In this document: positions 47,334 to 58,113 of the stretch, in pieces
Numbering within the stretch: the first letter of the stretch is position 1
Layout of the letters: each line of letters begins with the position of its first letter
NCBI GenBank assembly: GCA_028622995.1
Contig: JAJQJQ010000105.1
Span: 1-64,000, forward strand
DNA: 64,000 bases
Reading direction: 5' to 3'
DNA from: Panagrolaimus kolymaensis
Lineage: Eukaryota; Nematoda; Chromadorea; Rhabditida; Panagrolaimidae
Notes under the pieces: model-generated
What the model was told of the DNA's origin: nothing
Seen by the model: only the letters and a program-made list of their open reading frames with translations
The model's database searches: none
Position numbers and translations under genes: made by a program

Positions 47334-48759
47334 CGCAAAAAAAAAAAAAACTAAGCAAATCGATGTAATTTTTTTTTGCTTTAGTTTTATCTCATTTTTT
47401 TCCCAAGATAAAATGAAGAAACAAACACAGACATAAAAAAAATTGTAATAATAAACATAGCTTTTGTTTTTTCTTCTTCGTCTTCGCTATTTTTGTATTT
47501 TTAAATGTTGCGATCAGTTTTTTAAAATCAAAAATGTTTTTATTAATTTTTTGTGGTTTAACATCCATTAGTTGCCGCTGGTTTTGTTATTTCCCCCATA
47601 TTCGGTTCCTCCCATCTATTTTTCTAAAATGGATTCTCATTTTTTTTCTGGCATTTCCCACATCTACCCTTTTCTTTATTCCTTTCTCTTTTTTCAAATT
47701 ATTAAAAAAAATAATTTTCAAAAAAGCAACAGTAAAAAACTTTTATAAATATTGAAAATAAAAAGAAAGAAAAATATTACTTCTTTTTTATTATTTATTT
47801 TTGATGCCAAATCATCCTCACAACGAAAAAGTTTTAGGGATCAATCTTTTATTTATTTATTAAAGGTGTGGAAAAGTAGAGGAACTTCGAGAGTTTTAAA
47901 ATGCCAGGCAAACTTTTATTATGCATTGTGTGGCTTGTTGCTTTTTGAGATCATAAAAATAAAACGAACTATTCTATTTGTTTGGTTTAATTTTAGTATA
48001 AAAGCTAAACTTGACTATAAAATGGTCACAAAAAAAGGTTTAACGAAACAAAAAATTTTTTTTGAAAAATCAAAAAATTTGTTTGAAAATGGATGTACCT
48101 GAAGAAGTATTAACCAAAGAGCAGTTAATAAAACGACCAAAAACATTGGGGAATGAAAATGGTATTTAAATATAATTATATTAATCCAAAAAATCATAAT
48201 TATCTTACTTTTTTAGATGACGAAGAATAAATCAGATCTCTACCCTACAGTATTACTCCTTGCTTTTCGCTACAACTGTTCACATGGTTACAAAATATAT
48301 TATTCATTATCTTTGACTTTTATTTAAATAATTTAACTTTAGCTACGGCAAAATAATTGTGTTTCATTGGTAGAAATTTTGAATATTTAAAATATCCCGA
48401 AAAACGTTTCTAAAAAAATAAATAAATTTTTTCCTTCTCAAAATCATAATTAAGACACCTTGATCTTTAAAATTTTTTTTTATTAAAAAGTTTATTTTTT
48501 TCTTTTAATTTACAAAAAAAAATAAAATAATAAAAAGAGAAATAACCAGCTTTATAAGAAAGAAAAAGAATAAAATTTGTCAAAAAAATCAAGCAAGCAA
48601 TAAAAAAATTAAAAAGAAATAAACCGAGAAAATATTTTTATATTTATTTTTTAAAAGCTACAACACATTTTTCAAAACAAAAAAAAATAATGAAATAAAT
48701 TTTTAGCAATTTTTTCCCCTTAAAGAATTACATTTAAAAAATATTTATTTTATATAAAA
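47334..48759. other. Intergenic region
   Basis: About 1.4 kb, T/A-rich. It contains one possible small spliced ORF (48089-48230) and otherwise only low-complexity ORFs. The 3' UTR of tropomodulin should occupy its right part. Confidence 0.4.
48089..48230 (+). CDS. Possible 28-aa spliced ORF
   Basis: ATG at 48089, 73-nt exon, GTATTT donor, TTTTTTAG acceptor at 48216 and a 14-nt end give an acidic peptide of 28 aa (MDVPEEVLTKEQ... ending DDEE). It could be the 3' end of an unrecognised gene or chance. No homology is recognised. Confidence 0.2.
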
Positions 48760-51700
48760 CTAATTTAAATGTCCAAATCGATTGATGGTTACACTGGGTT
48801 TGTATTTGGTATAACCAGATGAGCCAAGAGGCTTTTTTGGAACGGGTGGTGGAGGAGCTGCAACAGCTTTAATAGGGACAATTGGAGGTTCTCGAGTTGG
48901 TTTTGTTGCTGCTGTTGTTGCTGCTGCGGCAGATGGTGCTGGCGGTTCTTCTCGTTCACTTTCCGTGGCAGTTTTATCTCCCTCCGATTCCGTGGCAGTT
49001 GGAGTTGAAATAGATTTTTTCTTTTTAACAATTTTTTTAATTATAATTTTTTTCTTAATTATTTTCTTTTTCTTTGGCACTCCTCCTGCGGCTTCGTCTT
49101 CATTTGTAGAAGATGCAACTTTCTCTGCGTCAGAGGAATCAGTTATAACTTTAAGTGATTTTGATGGAGGAGCAGCTTCGCCATCCGTATCTGATTTTAC
49201 TACTTCTTTTGCGGCAGCAACTTTCGGAGTTGCAGCTGTTTTCGTAGCTAAACCACTTTTCGCTCCAAAACCTGCTGCTTTTGCTCCAAATCTCGGTGCT
49301 GGCTTTGTTTTCTCAGCTTCATCTTCAGCTGTTTTTTTTGTTTCTGCATTATTAACTCGTTTTTGTTCTTCATCAGTTAATTTAGCAGAAATACTTGGAA
49401 CCTTACTTCGTGGATAAACACCCCTGGGTTCAGGCTTATTATTTACTTCAGGTGCTGGTGGTGGAGGTTCTTCCTTTTTACCCCATTTTCTTAATGTTTT
49501 TGGAGCTGCTGCTGCGGGAATTGGTGGCTCAATTACTTTCTTTTCTTCCACGGCTATTGTTAATTTTCCGGGTGCAGCTGATTTTTTTATTGGTGACGCA
49601 GGTTTGGAGGAAGCAGCTGATGAAGTGGCTTCAGCTTCAGGGTCGGTTGTTGGGATGGATTGTTTCTAAAAAAATATTTTTTTGCATTTGTTTGGAAAGA
49701 AATATGCGTCCGTTTTTTTCTTCTTCTACTTACCCTATAAACTTTCATTGGTCCCTTTTTAGCTGGTGGTTCAGCTTTAGGTGGTTCTGGTTTGGCTGCT
49801 ATTGCTGCTGCGGCTGCTGGTGGAGTAGCTTTAGTAGCAGAAAAAGGTACAACTGGAGCCACTGGAGCAACAGGAGTGATTCTACTTTTAGGGGCTGCTT
49901 TCTTAGGTTCTTCTGGTTTCTTCACTGCTGCTGGTGGTGGCGGCGCAGATGCTGCTGATGCAGCTTCCGCTGCTTCGGCTACCCTTTGCCTTCTTCTAAG
50001 TTCTCGTCCTAAAAAAAGAAAATTTCTTTAATTTTAGCTCTTTGAAACTTAATTTAAGATTTTTGGGTATTTAAAACTGAGTAAAAACATAATTTCCTTT
50101 TTTTGCTTTTTTAATGAATTTTAAACTGAATTCTTAGGAAATGCCACAAAATTGATTTATATAAAATAAATAAAAAATAAACTTACTAATATCTTGATTT
50201 CTAATAGTAGCATTTTCAATTTTATGCCTTCCTTCAGGTAATCTTAAATTAATACTAACTTTTAATAATCCAGTATTTTGAGTTATGGCTTTTATCATAT
50301 CTTTTTCTGCTACTGTTGCAAATGAAACACCTTGATTTACAGCTTTAACTTCCTCCAATGTTTCACTATTTAATGCAGCTTGAAATAATTTTGCAAAAAA
50401 ATCTCCACTTAAATAATTTGTTTCAACATTGATACTTTTTAATGATTCATTAATTTCAACAATTTCTAACAAATTCTGAAAACAAAAAATTATTTTATAT
50501 TTATTTGGAATAATTAAACTGCCACGTTATTCGTTTATCGGGGAAGTTTAGATTTTTATATTTAAATTTTTTAAAATTTTTTTTGAAACTGTCGCGGTAT
50601 TTGAAAAGCGGAAAACTAAATAATAGCAAATTTAAATTGCAAAATAAATCAAAATTTATCTAACAAAAAAATTTAACCCATTTTAAAAGCAACCATTAAA
50701 AAAATGAAGTAATTAACTGTAGTTTCAAAACGATAAATGAGTTTGAATTCTATTTTTATTATTAATTAAAATCTTTTATATATTTTTTTAAAATTTAAAC
50801 TGGATACAATATTGCCAGTGGATTTTTTGGTTTTTAAAAAATTCTTAAAAACATTTTAATAATTATTTTTAAACTGAACTATAAATTTCCATGTTCCAGC
50901 AAATAAGATTTAGAGATAAAAAAAATTATATTCTTTGTTAATGAGACATCAAAAAAAAATCTTTTAATTTTAGAATATTTTTTCCTAATTTTGTGAAACT
51001 TTTAAAAACCGTTTTAGAAAAATTTGATGTGCTTTTGAAATTGCAACCTAATTACTTCGAATTAGCTTTTTATATTATTTCTGCAAAAAACTGGATTTCC
51101 AATTAGGTGTGTATTAAAAAAATATTTACTTTACTTGAGATTGAAATTAAAGCATCGAAAAAAGGAGATGCATATTTTTTTATGCAAAAATAAAAACTGT
51201 GACGACCTCTTGGAGATAGTTCAAAAATTTTTTTCTTTATTTAAATAAATTTTTTTGCACTCTTGCTTTGGTGTAAAATAAAACTGTTAACAGAAATAAT
51301 AAAGCGTATAAAATTTATATAATATTAACTGGATGAAATTTTGGCTGTGAGTTGTCATAATTAAAATTTTGTTAAACTGTCTTCAATAAACTCAGAATTA
51401 AATTTTTTTATCTTCTCTTTAAAGTTGTTTGTTGGAATCGCAGCAAAATATGTGTTTTAATTTTTATTGTTACTAATTTTGTATAAAAACTGTATTTGCG
51501 ACTTGAATACTTTTTTTATATGAAATCTTGTTTTTTTAAAAATGTGATTGATTTTCATATAAAGGCCTCAAAAATTAATAATAAGCGTTTTTCGGTTGAA
51601 GTGAAAATAAAAACTGAAACAATTTCTTTTTTTGATGGTAGAGGACATTAAGAAAAAAATTAAATATATTTTTTAAATTTTTTTCTAACCTTTTACTTAA

Positions 51701-54700
51701 GCGTGATAAAACTGTTATACAAAAAGAAGGATATTTAATTTAAACAGAAGCCATTTGTATTAATGCGCATTCTAATAAATTATTTAATTTTAAACTGTTT
51801 AAGCTTAATTAAATTGGATGCGAATGAGAATACCTTTTTTTATTTCGAAATAAGCATTAAAAGATTGAAATTTGTTTAATTTTCTGATAACTACAGACAA
51901 AAAAAGCCATTTTTTATTCATAAAAACTGTCAAAAGTTTACTTTTAAATCAGTATAATAAAAACTGTCTTCATTCGTGTCCCTTGGTATCATAAAGAGTT
52001 TTTTTCTTGTGTCTCTTGTTACAAACAAAAAAAGCCAATCGTTTCCATATTTGGCGCTATTTTTGTGCTTTAGAAATGTTAAAAATAATGATTTTTAAAA
52101 TTTTAACTGAGGATTTGCATAGGGTCATTATAAAAAAAGAAAAAAACCAAATCCATTTTTATCGCCTGTTTATTTGCTTGCAATAAAAGCGCAAAAGTTT
52201 TTTAAAATTAAAACATTAATAAAAACTGGGTTGTAATTTTTTACGAGTGTTATAAAAAGAAACAAACGAAAACCTTTTAGTATTTTTAGCAACAAAAAAA
52301 ATAAAAAATTATTTTATTTTATATGCCTTTAATATTCTTTTAGACATTAAAACTGTTAATGACTATTTGTTTCGGTATCTGTGATAAAAAAAACTGGCAC
52401 TATTTGCTTAAGTTTGTGATAAAAAGTAAAAACAATTTTAGCCATTTTCTTTTTATTTTTATTAAAAACTGATTTGAAGTGTGTTGTACAGTTGCAATAA
52501 AAAGATAATAAATTTTTTTTGATGTTTTTGGTTACCAAATAAAAACATTTTACTGATTTTTCTTACTTGTTTTTTTTAGGAATTAAACTGTCAAAGAAAT
52601 ATTAAAATTAAAACTGAGATCGTTATTATCAGTTTGTGATAATAAAAAAAACAAATTTTGTTATTTTTATCCTCTGCTTTTTTGGACATTGAAACTGTTA
52701 ATAAAAAACATATTTTTTAAATTTTAACTGGGTCCCTTTTTTTATGTGCGTTATTATAAAGAAAAAGGAAAAAATAAAAATCTCTGGATTTTCCTATTTT
52801 AAAAATGATTTTTCTGCGTATTTGTTTTTGGATTAAAACTGTCAAGATCTATTTTTTTCAATAAAAACTGGGTAAATTTGTTCTATTTTGTTATAAAACC
52901 ACGATTTTGCTGGTTTTAATTTGGGCTTTTTTGTATTAAGACCAAGAAAAAAGAATTTTTTTTAATAATAATAATAAAAACAGATAAGTTGTTTAGAATG
53001 CGTACAATTTTTTCTTTTTTGGCCTTATTTTCGGGAATTAAACTGTGGAAAGAAAAATCTTTGTTTTTAAAATTAAACTGGTTCTATCACTATAAATCGG
53101 ATTAAATATAAAATAAACTTTTTTTGGTTCATTAAAAAAAACTGGCATCACCCATATTTAACGGGTTCGCAATAAAAAGAAAATATAAAAAAAACTTACA
53201 CCAATATCATTATCATATAATCCCATATTAGCTAAGCATAATTTTTCACAATATGTATTATCCCTTAATGCTTCAATAATTCTTTTTATTTGAGGCACGG
53301 GTGTACGTTTCATATTATTTAAATTAATTGCAGTTAATTTTGGATCATTATTTAATAATTTTGATATTACATCATCCACATTTGTATCATTATCTGGCTC
53401 GGATGGGCGAGTTTGAGGGGGCAAAGATGATTTGATTGGAGTATCATCAAAATCACCCATAATCCTTTCAGCTTCATCCCAACTAATCATTTGATTTTCA
53501 TTCATTATTTCTGCAAAAAAAAAAATAAATAAGTAAATTTTAAGTAAAGTAAAACTGTGTTTGATATTTTGATGGGAGGGGAAAGGGAATTTTTAAAACT
53601 GGATATTGACTCCCTAGATTGTATGGAATTAATCACAAATTAAATATTCATATAAAAAATAATGATTGTGCAATTATTTGACACTTTTTTTCTTCTTATT
53701 TTTATGTTTAATTTAAAACTGAGGCAAACAGGATTAATCGAAAATACAAACTGTGATATCGTTTGTTTTTTCATAGAAAAAAATTATCAAAAAAACTGTA
53801 TTTGGATTTTTGTTTTTTATTTCTTAAAATATTTCTTTTAAAATTATTTTTTTAATAACTGGCCTTTCCAAAGATTTAATTAAAAATCCTACTATTTTTT
53901 GTAAATTATTATTTTTATTAAAGTAAAACTGTCTATTTTAATTAATTCAATGATATTGGAGGAGATATTATAAAACTGAGTTGAGACTTCCAAAATTAGA
54001 TGAAATCAATGATAAATAAATTATTAATAAACAAAAATAACTGTGGATTTGTTTGAAAGTTCTTTTAAATTTCGGGTCAAGTTAAAACTGAAGCCGAGAA
54101 AGATCTGAGGCGATTAAAAATTAATTTTGCAAACTGACATGGGACTCTTTTTGATTTAGAAAAAAATATTATTTAAACTGTGTAATTTTTTAGCATTGGA
54201 ATTTTAAAAGATCTTTTTAGAATTTTTTTTTTCAAAAACTGAAATTTCCTTTGATTTTGCAAAAAAGCTACTATTTTTATAATTTATTGTTTTTATTGGG
54301 ATAAAACTGGATGCTTTGAACAATTTCGAAGCTACGTAAGTGATTTTATAAAACTGTTCCATCAAAAGGGTGCTCGAAAAAGCAATAAAATTTATCAAAA
54401 GTTAATTAAAAAAACTTTTCTAGTCGTCGTCTGCTTTTAAAAGAAAATACTATTAAAAAACTGGATATTTTGATCATACTTTGCTTTTAAAAATACTTTA
54501 TATTATTTTATTAAATTAACTGTCAGCTTGATTTCTGACGATTTACAAAAGCAACAACTTTTAAAAAAATTTTTTATCTTCTATATAAACTGAAACCCCA
54601 TGGTTATTTTTTACTAAAAACTTTTATTATCAAACAAAATTTCGTTTAATATTTTCGATCAATAAAACTGTATAATTTTCCCTACATTATTTTGATTAAA

Positions 54701-57360
54701 AAAACTGTTTCTGTTAGAAAAATGATGGCGAACGATTAATTTCAAAAAAAAAAATTTAGGCTTATAGGTTATAATTTTTTTATAACTGTCTAACTAGAAT
54801 TTTTCAACAAAACATAAAACTGTATCACAATTAAATATGTGGCCATCAAGGAAAGAGCAACAAGATATAATATTTTTTAGTAAAAAAACTGAATTTCAAT
54901 AAATTTGTGTGATATAAAAATTAAATTAAAAACACGAGTTTTCATGAAATAAGAAACTATGCTTAATTTTATTAAATCATTTTTTTCTGCGGTTCGTAAA
55001 ACTTTTTTATAACAGTAAAAGTTGGCTTTTTTTAAACTGGTTATCTGCAATAAGAATGGAATTTCGCCAACTTCAATAAGGGCGAATATAGGAATCTTTA
55101 GATATATTCAAAATAATTTTAAAAAACTGTAGAAGACAAAAATTTCGGGCCATAAGAAATTAATTAAAGAAAAACTGTTCCAGTTGTATACCCGCGCTTA
55201 CGCCCGATTTCAATAAATCTTTTTCAGGAAATCAAAAATTTTATTTTTATTTTTCTAAATAGCATTTTAATTAAAATCTTAAACTGGGATTCGAAAATTT
55301 AAAGGTGCGACATTAAAGCCTCTTTTTTTCATGATAAAATGTAAAAAATAAGTCAAAACTGCAAAAGTTCAAATTTGTTGAGATAAAAATTTGATTAAAG
55401 GAAAAATGTTTTCGTGAAAAAAATGACACAGTGGTTGTTTAATTAAATTTTTTTCATAACTGAGCAAGCTTATGACTTTGATATTAACACAAAAAACTGC
55501 ATCAAAAATGTATGCATTTAGTTGATTTTTAAACAACATTCTTAAGCTATTTTTAACTGAGTTGCATTTAATTCAAAAAACTGTCTTACTGTGATCATTA
55601 ATTATTATAGCATCATAAAAATAGAAAAAACTGCATTTATTTTTATTACAGGACACTGAAAAAAAACGACTAAAAAATAGCCGTAAAACGGCCATTTTTT
55701 TGCACTATTAGAGAGCAGCTTTTCCGCTGGGTCGCATATTCAACGTCTATTTATTTTTGAACGTTTTACGGATATAAAATAGTCGTTTTGCGTCTAAAAA
55801 AAGGTCGTTAAACGACTGTTTATTCGGGACATGGTACAAAAAAATTTTTGGTTTTCGGCAAAAATTCAAAAATATCGGTTGATTAAAGGTAATATGATAA
55901 AATCAGATAAACTGACTTTTGTCCAAAAATTAGATACTATGGTAAACCAAAGCTTTTATAGGTGGAATGCATAGGCAAACCCTTCCTTTATGGTAATGTA
56001 GGTCAGAGCTATTGCTACTGAACCTATATTAACTATTTCTAATTCAATAATCTTCAGATGGAGTTACGCACGGCTATGCCGCCACCTTCAGAAAATGAAC
56101 CAGAAATTAATCGAAAGTTCAACCAAAGGTTGTGCCTTTATGTGATAAGGTTTAGAAACAAAGGCTACGTTTGGTTTTTGAAAAAAAATGTGAGCCAGAG
56201 AATAAAAGAAAGTATTTAGTCGTTAAACGATAGTTTTTATGATATGATGTTATAGAACGTTCATATTTTATGACCATCCATATTTTAACTTTCCGTTTAG
56301 AAAATGACTAAAAAAAAGCCGTAAAATAGCAAAATTATGGCCGTTTATTAGCAAAAAAAAAAGTGCCGTTTTACGGCAAGAGGTTTTTTTTTTCAGTGGA
56401 CAAAAACTTTCATAATCACCAATGTGCAAATAGAAGCTTATAATTTTTTTTAAACTATTAAAGATGAAATTTTTTGTTTTTTTTAATAATCAAAAAATAG
56501 TTAGTTATAAATTTTATTTAGCACGTTTTTATGAAACTGTGTCCGACCCAATAAAGCGGGTTTTAAAAAAGACTAAATTTTATTAACGTGGTATATCTTT
56601 ATTTGCCACCGAAAAAAAAGTAAAAAGAATAAAACTCTTATGCTATTGAAATTTTTGGAAAATAGGAAAAAAAATTAAATATATAGAAAAATTTTGGTCC
56701 CGGGACGGGACGGGACGTAAAAATTTGACTTTTTAATGGAAAAAATGACTCAAAATTTGAAAAAATAGGGACGTCCCGTCCCGTCCCGGGACGGGACCGG
56801 GACGGGACGGGACGAAAAGTTTGGTCCCGGGACGGGACGGGACGGGAAAAAGTCGTCCCGTTTCCACCCTTAAGAAAAATTAATTGCCACGACCTAAAAC
56901 ATCGGCAATTTTTTTAAAGCTGTTTCTTTTACTGAAAAGGTTTTTAAGCAAAAAAATATTTTAACTGCTTTAAATCATTATCGAAGAAAGACTAAATTAA
57001 ACTGGAGGTATTTAGTACCGATGGATTTTGAAACAACCATAAAAAAGTTTAAGGATAAAATAAACTGTGTCCATTGTAGATTTTTGGTAAGATCGAAAAA
57101 AAGGAGGAAATTAACTCCAAAAAAATAGTGGCATTTTTTTTTAAACTTGGCACTTGAACAGCTTTTGACAAAATCAAATTTAATTAATTTTTCATTAAAA
57201 AAATAAAAACTGATGGAACATAAATGCGATGGAAATTTTTTAACTTACTTAATAATTCATTCATATCACCATTATCTCCACCATTTCTAAGTTCATCGAT
57301 GGCTGCTTCAAAATCCGCATCGGTCATAATTCCCTCAAATTCATCCTCTTCCTCCGCCAT
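48760..57360 (-). CDS. TMOD: Tropomodulin with long Ala/Pro/Lys-rich tail (five exons, giant introns)
   Basis: Exons 57360-57249, 53510-53200, 50475-50187, 50008-49734 and 49665-48760 give 630 aa; all joins are in phase. An acidic N-terminus (MAEEEDEFEGIMTDADFEAA) is followed by the leucine-rich tropomodulin domain: VISKLLNNDPKLTAINLNNM, CEKLCLANMGLYDNDIG, SLKSINVETNYLSGDFFAKL, LEEVKAVNQ and INLRLPEGRHKIENATIRN. The family caps actin pointed ends with tropomyosin; C. elegans UNC-94 is the model. The N-terminal tropomyosin/actin-binding part is short. After residue ~245 comes a tail of nearly 390 residues rich in Ala, Pro and Lys (with a KKKIIKKKIIIKKIVKKKK block) that usual tropomodulins (~350-400 aa) lack. 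No WH2 motif was seen. Introns 1 and 2 (3.7 and 2.7 kb) carry the AAACTG array. Confidence 0.9.
55655..56397. mobile_element. DNA transposon remnant with ACTG...CAGT ends and 4-bp target duplication
   Basis: Ends read ACTGAAAAAAA and TTTTTTTCAGT, flanked by GGAC on both sides (55651-55654 and 56398-56401). Internally, GCCGTAAAACGGC near the left end and GCCGTTTTACGGC near the right end extend the inverted symmetry. No transposase ORF. It sits in tropomodulin intron 1 and interrupts the AAACTG array, so it arrived later. The 4-bp duplication recalls Chapaev/CACTA-related groups, but the superfamily is uncertain. Confidence 0.7.
56695..56880. repeat. GC-rich GGGAC minisatellite, possibly a transposon end
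   Basis: Runs of CGGGA/CCCGT (for example GGTCCCGGGACGGGACGGGA) alternate with AT-rich spacers and with inverted GTCCCGTCCCGTCCC blocks. The right edge on the minus strand reads AGGGTGGAAACGGGACGA, which resembles a hAT-type terminus. No matching left end or target duplication was found. Confidence 0.6.
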
Positions 57361-57861
57361 TTTTTTTGGAAGTTGTTGTTGGTTGTTTACTTTTTTTTGT
57401 TCTTTGACTAACTTTTTTTAATATTAAAAAAGCTGCAAAAAAGGAAAGAAGATTAAAAATTATACAAAAAAAAGCGCGAAATAAATATAAATTTTTAGTC
57501 ATAGCGAAAAAATATATAATAATTTGATGATTGAAAAGCAAACGATAGATTTCAAAAAACTTTTTCGACGATGAAACATTTTTTTTTGTTTGACGAAATA
57601 AAAATATATTCTTTTTTTTTCTCACTCGCCTACGATTTCTTCAACGATGATTTATTTGTCAAGTCAATCAATGAAAAAGAAAAAAAAATGGGAAAAACTT
57701 CGAAAATAAAGCGATACTTGACAACCACGTAAAAATATATATATACGGAAAGAAATACAGGGAAAAAAGCATCGAAAAATCCCATCCACAATAGCAAAAA
57801 AAATGCTTGAAAAAAAAGTCAATGAGTTTGTAAACACTTTAAAAAAAGAAAAGGTCGAAAG
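57361..57861. promoter_or_regulatory. 5' flank of the tropomodulin start codon
   Basis: Immediately upstream of the ATG (minus strand). It may be 5' UTR, promoter or a 5' UTR intron. Nothing specific recognised. Confidence 0.3.
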
Positions 57862-57865
57862 TTAA

Positions 57866-58109
57866 AGGGAGTGTCCCAAACGATGAGAAAACCCTTACAG
57901 CGGGTGTTCCTAGCCCGAAAGTTTTTCTTCACTGTCTCAAAGTCTTACAAAGTTTTACAAAGTTTTTTCAAAAGCTTACGAAATTTTCTCAAAATGCTAC
58001 AAAAAGCTACAAAAATTCGTAGCACTTTGTAAGCTTTTGAGACAATGAAACTTTCGGGCTAGGAACACCCGTCGTAGTAAAATTATTCTCATCGTTTGGG
58101 ACACTCCCT
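57866..58109. mobile_element. Miniature DNA transposon with TTAA target site (244 bp)
   Basis: Ends are AGGGAGTGTCCCAAACGATG and its inverse; TTAA flanks both sides (57862-57865 and 58110-58113). The inverted arms continue well inward, sharing GGGTGTTCCTAGCCCGAAAG on both sides. TTAA targets point to piggyBac or Kolobok-type transposases acting in trans. No ORF. It lies 0.5 kb upstream of the tropomodulin ATG, in a gap of the AAACTG array. Confidence 0.85.
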
Positions 58110-58113
58110 TTAA

